From Candidatus Poribacteria bacterium (GTDB taxonomy: Bacteria > Poribacteria > WGA-4E > WGA-3G): a stretch of 64,000 nt of DNA. The translations under genes and the position numbers were made by a program. Within the stretch, counting starts at the first letter, position 1; each line of letters begins with the position of its first letter. Shown here in pieces: positions 42,917 through 53,400 of the stretch. Location: assembly GCA_026702755.1 (NCBI GenBank), contig JAPPBX010000102.1, forward strand, positions 24,402 to 88,401. The letters are read 5' to 3'. The notes under the pieces were generated by a model. It worked only from the letters and a program-made list of their open reading frames with translations, made no database searches and was not told the origin of the DNA.

Positions 42917-43060
42917 ACTTGACCGAATCGCAAGGAATAGTTAAAAGACGGTATAGTTCAAAATCGCGTAGTCCATAACGAAGTGAAGGACGGATATACG
43001 TCGATTAGTGTTATTTAACCAATTCACTTGACCGAACCGCAAGGAATAATTAAAAAATGG
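42917..43060 (+). repeat. Direct repeat that includes a ribosome-binding site
   Basis: ACTTGACCGAA-CGCAAGGAATA-TTAAAA occurs at about 42917-42951 and again at 43025-43060, where it carries the AAGGA site and start codon of the Gfo/Idh/MocA gene. The copies differ at a few bases and lie about 107 bases apart. A CGAGGT-CATCTCG palindrome variant lies just before (about 42890-42910). Confidence 0.7.
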
Positions 43061-44067
43061 AAACTACTTTTAAAGCAGGCGTTATCGGTTGTGGCGGACG
43101 TGGACGCTCGCATGCACGCGGGTATCAAGCTTCTCCAGATGTAGATATCGTCGCCTGTTCTGACCCAGTTGAAGATGCACGAAACGATTTCGCAGAGCAG
43201 TTTGAGGTACCCAACACCTACGAAGACTATCAGGAAATGTTGGACACAGAATCCCTTGATTTTGTGAGTGTCTGTACGTGGATTGAACTCCATAAACCTA
43301 TGGTCGTCGCTGCCGCCAATAGCGGGATTAAAGCCATCCATTGCGAGAAACCGATGGCACCCACTTGGGGCGATGCCAAAGAACTCTATCAAGCGTGTGT
43401 TGATAACAACGTGGTCATAACGTTTTGTCACCAACGTCGTTTCGGTGCCCAATTTGTCAAGGCGAAACGCTTGGCAAACGAGGGTGCGATCGGTGAATTG
43501 CGGCGGCTTGAAGGCGCGTGCCCGAATTTACTTGATTGGGGAACACACTGGTTTGACATGTTCTTTTTCTACAATAATGACGAACCTGTTGACTGGGTTA
43601 TCGGTCAAATAGATGTAGCGGGGGAAAACACTGTTTTCGGTGTTCAGGTTGAAACCAGTGGGGTCTCGTGGATTCGCTGGAAGAACGGCGTTGAAGGTCT
43701 ACTTGCGACGGGTGGTACGTCTTTAGGAGGTTTCGGCAATCGTCTCATCGGGACGAAAGGCATCATTGATGTTGGTGGTGGTGGATCCCCGTTGCGGATG
43801 CTCCGCGAGGATGGGGACGGATGGGAAGTGCCTGACTTAACCGGCTTGGTTCCTGAGCGCGACGCAACGACACTTTCTGTACTTGATCTTATTCACGGTG
43901 TAAAAACCGGACGTGAGCCGGAGCTCAGCGGACGCAAGGCACTTCAGGCGACTGAACTCATTTTTGCTACGTATCAATCAAGCCGAGAGCGTGCGAAGAT
44001 TAATTTACCGCTCACAGTGGAAGATTCCGCCCTGTTGACGATGGTTGCTAATGGGGATATTGGCTAA
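43057..44067 (+). CDS. Gfo/Idh/MocA-family oxidoreductase
   Basis: A 336-residue NAD(P)-dependent sugar or inositol-type dehydrogenase. The nucleotide-binding motif G-V-I-G-C-G-G-R-G-R-S-H-A-R-G lies at about 7-21. The catalytic E-K-P-M of the Lys region is at about 97-100, and a C-terminal beta-sheet domain with W-G-T-H-W-F-D-M holds the probable catalytic His pair. AAGGA lies within the direct repeat before ATG 43057. It follows the Ldh-family gene on the same strand. Such pairs are frequent in sponge- and marine-associated bacteria that use carbohydrates, but the substrate is not predictable. Confidence 0.92.
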   Translation: METTFKAGVIGCGGRGRSHARGYQASPDVDIVACSDPVEDARNDFAEQFEVPNTYEDYQEMLDTESLDFVSVCTWIELHKPMVVAAANSGIKAIHCEKPMAPTWGDAKELYQACVDNNVVITFCHQRRFGAQFVKAKRLANEGAIGELRRLEGACPNLLDWGTHWFDMFFFYNNDEPVDWVIGQIDVAGENTVFGVQVETSGVSWIRWKNGVEGLLATGGTSLGGFGNRLIGTKGIIDVGGGGSPLRMLREDGDGWEVPDLTGLVPERDATTLSVLDLIHGVKTGREPELSGRKALQATELIFATYQSSRERAKINLPLTVEDSALLTMVANGDIG

Positions 44068-44464
44068 AACTTATGTCTATAGGCTGCAAGCGCGGTTTGC
44101 AACCAACCGCGCACTGTAGCGATATTGTGTTCCTCTGGGTTTCTATAATTTTATCAACCTAATTAAAATTTTTGCGTCTAATCTAAAATAAAGGGGATTG
44201 TCACACGTCTGTTCCCTAAGAACGTGAAATTAAACAATTGAAATCAGTGAATAGATACGGAGAAATTGTCAACACACTCCTTTCAACGCCAGAGGCGCGT
44301 TCACGTGTGCAAAAAAATGCGTTTGCAGGATGCCTCTGATTGTATTTGAGGCGTGGGGGTGCGGACACCGCGGCAGGGTGCGGAACCTGTCCCGGAAAAC
44401 TGTGAATTAACGCGGATCGCCGGAGTTTGACGATCTTCGGGGCGCGACAAGCAGGGAGAAACGA
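44068..44464 (+). other. Leader region of the giant gene
   Basis: It holds a small palindrome GCGCGGTT-TGCAACC-AACCGCGC (44090-44112), which may end the upstream transcript, then AT-rich sequence, then a GC-richer region (about 44285-44460) with several complementary segments that could fold before the GTG start. No ORF is convincing. Confidence 0.6.
44285..44460 (+). ncRNA. Possible structured 5' leader RNA
   Basis: Stems visible by eye: CAGAGGC (44290-44296) with GCCTCTG (44332-44338); CCG-C-GGCAGG (44368-44377) with CCTGTC-C-CGG (44386-44395). There are also two mutually exclusive pairings, GATCG (44415-44419) with CGATC (44431-44435), and CCGGAG (44420-44425) with CTTCGG (44435-44440). 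It does not match riboswitch families I can recall. It lies directly before the GGGAG ribosome-binding site of the giant gene. Confidence 0.4.
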
Positions 44465-47400
44465 GTGTCAAAAAATAAAAATATGTATGGCGTAACTTGC
44501 AAGTCGATACACAAAAGTCGAAATCGACGTGATGGTGGAGATTACCCTTCCACCAAATTCCCAATCCGCTCGGGTGTGGTGAATTTTCTCTTTTTTCAAA
44601 TTTTTATCTGTCTCGCAGCCCTAATGATAACTCCCAACGTTTGGGCAGCTCTGACGAGTATGTCGGTGGATGCAAGCGGTGATTTGATTTTCAGGGGAGG
44701 TCGTGATAGGCTGCTTATTACTTTCACTGTTGATGATAGAACTGATGAAGATGGGGATCCGTATACTGTTACGGCTACGAGGGGTGATGTGGATAGAGCA
44801 CTCATTGCTCAAGGGACTGTGTTGCCAAACGAGACTGTTCGCATCCTCTGGGACGGAAGTGCTAACGGGCAACAACTTCCAGACGGGCCATATACCATTA
44901 AAGTTGTTCTCAACAGAGAGAAACAGGAAGGCGAAGAGGATGGCGATAGAGTAAAGACAGGACCAGATATTATTTTGGATGCAACTCCCCCTCGCATCTT
45001 CGAGATAGAAGCGGATGACGATGACACTGAAGCGGATGACACTATTAAAATTACCGAAGGCAAAGTTATTGAGACATCCATCTCTTCCATTACAGTAACG
45101 CCGGCTCGAGATGACGGGAGTCCAATTGATTTCGGTCCAAATTTATCGAATATCGTTTTGAAGAATGAGCGCGGGACTACCGTAGCGGGTTCCTTCAACT
45201 ACACAGACGACGGCACAGATGGCAGCACACTAACCCTTACTTTAGAAAATCCGCTGGATGCCGTTTCTGAGAACGGGACCTACACACTTGAGATTACCCT
45301 GTTTGATAAAGCCCGTAATGACTCAAAAAGCCAGACGAAATTTACCTTTGATTTTGGTGATGAGCTACCCAGTTTACCAACAAGCATTGCCACCAACAGA
45401 GGGAGACTTACACCTGGTGCTTATGTTAACCAACAGTTAAGTTATGTTGAAGCGACATTCGCAGATAACCTTGGAAGTGGCATTGAATCCCCTAATTTCA
45501 ACATTGAACTTTTTCGTGTTACCCAGTCCGATGGTACTGTATTGAATCCTCCTCAACAGATACCCGGGCAACAGACACAACTTTCTACGAATAGAATTCG
45601 ATTGCAGCTCCTATCACCCTTGTCACCGACAGGAGGTCTTCAAGACGGTGAGTATGAAATTCGGATTACTGATCCTGACAAAGAAGGTGCCGATGCTTCA
45701 ATTCTTACGATGCGTTTTCACTATGACAATCTTGCACCGGAACTTGTTTCACTAGAACCCGTCGAGGAACCCGTCGAGGCCGATAAATTTAACCGTATCG
45801 GTGACACAATCTACCACAAACTTCCACTTACCCAGTTTGTCGTTGAATTCAGGGATGATTCTGTGGTACGGGTCCCTCGAATTGTGTTCGGTACTCCCGG
45901 GGAGGATGGCATCAATGCGCTTGGGGGTAGGTCTTTCCCTGGCACAAATAGTAATACACTAATCTACATATTGGATAGACCGATTGTGAGTCGAGATGGA
46001 AGCCAAGATGGACGCTATATACTCAATGTTCAGGCGACAGACATCCTCGGTAATACCAGGACTTACAATTATCGGATTATCTACGATACGCAGCCACCGA
46101 CGCTCATCTCTACGATGCCAGCTGCCAATGAAACTGTCTCCGAGTTATCACAGGTTGAGGTGAAACTCAATGAGAAAACCAGCGGCATTGATTTCATTCA
46201 GAGCAGCTTCCGACTCACTCGTAATGATAATGGCGTACAAGTAGATGTACCTGTGAACATAACGAGTAACGGCACGGGTACAATCACGCTGACGCTCACG
46301 GAACCGATTGCCCTAGACGGTTCAGACGACGGTACCTATAGAATTGAAATAACCCCTACTGACCGGGCACGCAACAACAGTGGCCCAACTGCCGTGACTG
46401 CCGTGCGCGAGTTCTACCTTATCAGTCAAAAGCGTGAACCCGAAATCCGACTGACAATGCCTGCAACTACGACAGTCAACAGTTTGACGACGGTTACAGC
46501 CGAAATCACTGGTTATATTGGTGCAGGGATTGATTTTGATGCTTCGATGCTGACTGTCAGAGACTCTCAAGGTGCTCTCATTGCACAGGAAGATCTTACG
46601 CGTGATGAAGCGAGCAACCTGCTAACTTGGACTGCTCGGACACCTATCGCACGTGATGGAAGCGCAGATGGTACATACACGGTAACTGCGACATTTGTCG
46701 ATTTTACAGGACAAAGTTTTACACAAGAATTCCGGGTCGTTTTAGATACACAATTTCCCACGATTGAAAATGTTCAAGTGGCAGCCGAATCCCCAACGCT
46801 GCTTGCTGAGGATCGCACCACAGATATTGCCGACTCTGTTGGTCAGATAACTGTTGCGTTTGATGAGACGGCAGGTGATGTTGATTTTGGAGCGACGGTT
46901 GTATCGTTGATGGGACCCGGTGAGACCGTTATTCCTGTCAACCGAGTTGACAATGGACAAGCCGTTTTGACACTCAATTTCCAAGCCTTGACGCAGCGCG
47001 GTGAATATACATTGTCAATCACGCCACAAGACCTCGCTGGGAATCAGAGTGCGGCACCGTTCGTCTATCGGTTCCGGATTGATGTCGCCTTGCCAGCAGT
47101 TACTTCTGTTCTTATTGATGGTAAGGCTGGAACGCTCGTTTATGTCAACGGTACCGCTGCTAACATCGTCGCCAATTTCACCGATTTGAGCGGTGTTGGT
47201 GTCGCCTTAGGTGATGGTGGCTCAACTATCACTGTCACGAACCCCAACGGCATTCCTGCCCCTGGTATCACCACAGCCACTGGCACAAACCAATTGACGT
47301 GGACTCCCATTGTTCTTCCGACAGATGGGAGTGCGGATGGTCGCTACACCGTTACGGTTACACCGATTGATAACGCCGGAAGGCAGGGCGATGTCGTCTA

Positions 47401-50400
47401 TCGTCAATTCCTTTACGATACGCAGGAGCCGCGCATCACTGCAGCGACACCACTAACATTGAATGCCCCTGTCTCTTATGTCAGTGGTGGTTTGAATCAA
47501 CTCACATTTACGGTCGCAGATGTAATTCCTGGTGAAGGTATAGAACCTTCGGATATATTGTGGGAATCGCAAACGATTGAATTGCTGGGTGCCTCTGGAA
47601 CTGCAGTACCGGCCGCTCTAACGTATGATGAGTTAGCGAGTCAACTCTACTTGACGCTATCGTCTCCATTCGCGCAAGATGGGAGTGCGGATGGCGAATA
47701 TACCGTGAAATTAGGGATTGTTGACAGGTCCGGAAATCTGTTGGATGCGGAATACACTTTCATTTATGACTCTCAAGTCCCGTCTCTTTCCTCTGTGAGG
47801 GTGAACACTGAGCCACCAGTGGCACTTGTGCCAAATCGAATTACCGAGATTTTGGAATCTGTAAGCAGTATCACATTTGAATTTGAAGAGGCGACGCGCG
47901 TTGATTTTGCCAATACTCAGGTTACCTTGACGGGACCGACTGGGGAAACGATCCCGCTGACGTTGGAAGACAATGGCACGACGGGTCTCACTGCGAGTTT
48001 TCTCCCGTTGGTTCAAGTCGGTATGTATACGTTATCAGTGACGGCACAGGATGTAGCAGGGAATGTTGCCCCCGGTGCTGTTGATTACCGGTTCACTTTG
48101 GATTTAGCGTTGCCACTTGTCAGTTCTGTTCTGATTGATGGTAAGGCTGGGACGATCGTTTATGTCAACGGTACCGCTGCTAATATCGTCGCTACTTTCG
48201 CCGATTTGAGCGGTGTTGGTGTCGCCTTGGGCGATAGTGGCTCAACGATTGCTGTCACGAGCCCCAGCGGCATTCCCGCACCCGGTATCACCACAGCCAC
48301 AGGCGAGAATCAATTGACGTGGTCTCCCATAGTTCTTCCGACTGATGGGAGTGCGGATGGTCGCTATACCGTTACGATTACACCGATTGATAACGCCGGA
48401 AGGCAGGGTGATGTCTTCTATCGTCAGTTCGTTTACGATACACAGGAGCCACGTATTACAGCGGCGACATCACTAACATTGAATGCCCCTGTCTCTTATG
48501 TCAGTGGCGGTTTAAGTCAGTTCACGTTTACAATCGAAGATGTAGTTCCTGGTGAAGGTGTAGAGCCTTCGGATATATTGTGGGAATCGCAGACGATTGC
48601 GTTGTTAGATGCTTCAGGGAATACGGTTCCGGGGACACTGACGTATGATGAGTTATTGAGCCAACTCTACTTGACGCTCTCGTCTCCGTTTGCTCAAGAT
48701 GGAAGTGTTGATGGTGAATATACCGTCAAGTTAGGTATTGTTGACAAGGCGGGGAATCGTTTGGATTCGGCGCATATTTTCATTTATGATTCTCAAGTGC
48801 CACGTCTGTCTTCTGTGATGGTGAACGCTGAATCTCCAGTGGAACTTATACCAGAAGGTATTACTGATATTTCTGAATCTATAAGTAGTATCACACTTGA
48901 ATTTGAAGAGACGACGCGCGTTGATTTTACGAATACTCAGGTTACGTTGACGGGACCGGGTGGAGAAACGATTCCGCTGACGTTGGAAGATAATGGCACG
49001 ACGGGTCTGACGGCGAGTTTTCTGTCGTTGCGTGATGTTGGTGTGTATACGCTGTCTGTAACAGCACAGGATGTGGCTGGGAACTTTGCGTCGGGTGCTG
49101 TGAATTACCAGTTCGCACTGGATTTAACATTGCCAAGTGTGAGTTCAGTGATGATAGGTGATAAGTCAGGTGATGTTGTTTTCATCAATGGTAGCGATAC
49201 GACGATAGTAGCAATCTTCTCGGATGACACCGGTATGAGTCTAACCGAAGGTGGTTCAAGCATCGTCGTAACCAGTAGTGCTTCAGGTGCTGCAGTGCCG
49301 GGTCAGATGCGTATGGAAGGTGGTAATCAGTTGATATGGCAACCACTATCGCTGCCGACGGATGGAAGTGTTGATGGCAGATATACTGTAGAGATCACGC
49401 CTGTTGATACGTCAGGCAGGCGCGGTGAAGTCGTCTATCGTGAGTTTATCTATGATACAGAGGAGCCTCAAATAACAGCGTCGTCTCCTTTGACGTTGAG
49501 TCAACCTGTGTCTTATGTCGGTGGTGCTTTGAGCCAGTTGACGTTTACGGTTGCAGATGTGGGTCCCGCGGATTTAGTTTTGGAAGATCAAACTGTAATA
49601 CTCGTTGACGCTGCTGGGGATCCAGTTTCATCAGTCATGACCTATGACGAGTTGACGAACCAACTCTATCTGACACTTTCCTCTCCGTTTGCTCAAGACG
49701 GAAGTGCCGATGGTGAATATACCGTCAAGTTAGGCATTGTTGATAAAGCGGAAAACCGTTTGGATTTGGAGCATGCTTTTATTTATGACTCCCAAGTGCC
49801 TCATCCTTCATCTGTGATGGTAAACACGGAGACACCAGTGGAGCTTATACCGGGGGGTATTGCTGATATTTCTGAATCTATAGGCAGTATCACGCTTGCA
49901 TTCGAAGAGATGGCCCGCGTTGATTTTACGAATACTCAGGTTACGTTGACGGGACCGGGTGGAGAAACGATTCCGCTGACGTTGGAAGATAATGGCACGA
50001 CGGGTCTGACAGCGAGTTTTCTCCCGTTGGTTCAAGTGGGTATGTATACGCTGTCTGTGACAGCGCAAGATGTAGCAGGGAACGTTGCACCGGGTGCTGT
50101 TGATTACCGGTTTGCGCTGGATTTGGCATTGCCAAGTGTGAGTTCCGTGATGATAGGTGGTAAATCGGGTGATGTTGTTTTCATCAATGGTAGCGATCCG
50201 ACGATAGTAGCGACTTTTTTGGATGACACGGGCATTGGTTTAACGGAAGGCGGTTCAAGCGTTGTTGTAACGAGTGCTTCAGGTGCTGCAGTGCCGGGCC
50301 AGATGCGTGTGGAAAGTAATAATCAGCTGATATGGCATCCGTTATCGCTGCCAGCCGATGGGAGTGTTGACGGCAGATATACCGTAGAAATCACCCCGAT

Positions 50401-53400
50401 TAATAAAGCCGGTAGGCGTGGTGAAGTTGTTTCTCGCGAGTTTATCTATGATACAGAGGCACCTCAGATAACAGCGTCATCTCCTTTGACGTTGAGCCAA
50501 CCTGTGTCTTATATCAGTGGCGATTTGCGTCAGTTGACGTTTACGGTTGCAGATGTGGGTCCTTCAGATTTGTTATGGGAGTCACAGACGATTGCGTTGT
50601 TAGATGCTTCAGGGACTACGGTTCCAGCAACCGTGACATTCGATGAGTTAGCAAGTCAACTCTATCTGACGCTATCGTCTCCGTTTGCTCAGGATGGAAG
50701 TGTTGATGGTGAGTATACCGTCGAGTTAGGTATTGTTGACAAGGCGGGGAATCGTTCGGATTCGGCGCATATTTTCATTTACGATTCTCAAGTGCCAAAT
50801 CTCTCTTCTGTGATGGTGAATACTGACCCACCCGTGGAACTTGTGCCGAATCGAAATGCCGAAATTTTGGAATCTATAAGCAGTATCACACTTCGATTTG
50901 AAGAGGCGACCCGTATTGATTTCACCAATACCCAGATTACCTTAATGGGGCCAGATCCATCTGGGGCAACTGATGACTCTGGGGTGCCTATTGAATCTGA
51001 GTTCCCGCTCACTTTACAAGATGATGGCGCGTCTCAGGTTACCGTCAATTTCTTGAAATTGGAACAGATCGGTTCGTATACGCTCTCTATCACACCGCGG
51101 GATGTGGCAGGAAATGCCGCGTCCGGTCCTGTTGCGTACCGCTTCTTTTTGGATATTCCCCTACCACGTGTGACTTCTATTGTGATCGGTGAGTCCGAGA
51201 CGACAGAAAGCAGTGATGTCGCTTATGTCAACGCAAGCAATATGATCATTGGGGCGTTCTTAGTTGATCCAACAGAGACGGGATTATCTTTCGGAACTGA
51301 AGGATCGAGTATTACGGTGGTGGATGCCAATAACACGATTGTGCGCGGTGCAGCAGGTTCCAATGGGGAAAATGTAATCGTTTGGGAGCCGATAGGGCTT
51401 ACATCTGATGGCACTACGGATGGGCGGTATAGCGTATACGTTATACCCGTTGATCAAGCTGGACGGCAAGGCAGCACTATCTATCGTGAGTTTGTTTACG
51501 ACACCCAAGAGCCAGAGATAATAGCCGCGGACCCAATCAACTTAAGTCAACCGGTTTCCTATATCAGTCGGAGTTTGACACAGCTCCGCTTCACTGTCGC
51601 GGATGTTGGTCCCGCAGACCTTATCCTATCGGATCAGCAAGTTAGTCTCCGCGATGCGAGCGGCAGTTTGGTACCAGCGCAACTCACGAATGATACCGAC
51701 AACCAGCTCTTTCTCACGCTTGATCAGCCCTTACCACTTGATGGTAGTATGGATGGTGAATACACTGTCCTTATTGCGTTAGCAGACAAAGCAGGAAATC
51801 CGTATACGGTTGAACATTTGATTATCTATGATACCCAAGCACCCACCCTCGTTAGCACAGTTCCTGGTGATGGTGCTCTACTCACCGAGGATGTCACAGA
51901 GATACAGGTAACCCTCAATGATGAGGGGGGTAGTCGTATCGACTGGGCAACGACTACGGTAACCTTGGTTGACCCGAATGGAACGCAAATATCTGGTGAA
52001 CTTGTCAGTGACGGCGCAACAAAGTTAACCCTTACGACGAATCAGCTTGTTGCAGATGGACGTTATATCATTCGTGTCCAAGCTGTTGACCGAGCAGGCA
52101 ATGGCAATGCAACCGTTTTTGAACGGAGTTTCCTCTTGTCAAGACGCTTGCCTACCGTCATTTCGACAGAACCGACTACAGCACCGAAAGATGAAGCCTT
52201 TACAAATGAGGAGCTTGAGCGGATAGAGGTGAGACTTGAAACAGATGATGAAAACCACCTGTCAACGCTTCGTCTACTAAACAATGTTGAGCAAGTCGTT
52301 GCGGGACAGCAACGGCGAACAAGTACCCGGCTGATCTATGATCTCGTGCGTCCACTCGCAACGGATGGATCCGAAGATGGTGTTTATACCATTGAGTTTA
52401 CACCGATCAGTGCCTCCGGGCGGAGCGGTGGCGTTCAACGATTCACCTTCACCTACGACACCCAGTCACCGGAGATTGAGACTGATGAAGTAATTAGTCT
52501 CGTCGTTGTACAATCTGAGGTTAATAATTCTCTGACAGAGATTCGTGTCAATCTCACCGATGAAACGTCTGGGATTGATTGGAAAAACCTTGATGAGAAA
52601 TGGCTAACCTTTGAACGCCTCTCGCCAAACCCGACGAAAATTTCAGGACGGGTATCTGACGATGGACAGGGCAACCTCACTTTCCGGCTCACTGTCCCAC
52701 TCGCTGACAACGGTTCTGCAGATGGTGAATACAAAATCACTATTAACCCCAAAGACCGCGCAGGAAACGACGATGAACCCTACCAAAAGGTTTTCGTCTA
52801 TGACACCAACCCACCGACAATTGATGAAAGCACGTTGCTTATCAATGAGTTACCACTACTTGTTGACATCAATGCGGTGGATTATCCGACTGCAGTTTCC
52901 ACAACGGGTGGTGTCGTCATCCAAGCAAATATCTTTGACACAGGGTTAGGAGTCAACTTGGCGCAATCAAGGATTACTGTGAGGAGTCCCGACGGATCGG
53001 AAATCTCCGGCAGTACGCAGCAGAACGGCGTTGACACACTCATTTTCAAATCCGATGGACTCACGCTCCAAGGGGTTTATAAGATCACGGTTATCAGTGT
53101 CGGAAACGACTCCGAACTCCTCGGATTCGCACCAACGGACTCAATTACCGCCGAATTTCTATATGAAACGACGGAACCAACTGCCGCTATAACGAGCGAT
53201 GGTGGTGAAACCGAACTAACTGATAAGGCACTACCGTTGGAAGGGACAGCCTCTGATCCAGCAGGCACGCAGCGGGTTGGTGAGGGTGAGATTCCGGTCC
53301 CGGCATCAGGCGTGTGGCTTGTAGAAATCGTTGGTACCGGTCCCGACAAGCAGCCTATTGAGCCAGTCGCTGCTGTTGATGACAGCGATGCGGAACAGGA

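Noticed and set aside
44285..44460. A cobalamin or c-di-GMP riboswitch
   Set aside because: The conserved core sequences of those families are not present.
47100..52100. CRISPR-like repetition
   Set aside because: The repeats are long, in frame and encode Ig-like domains; there are no short spacers.
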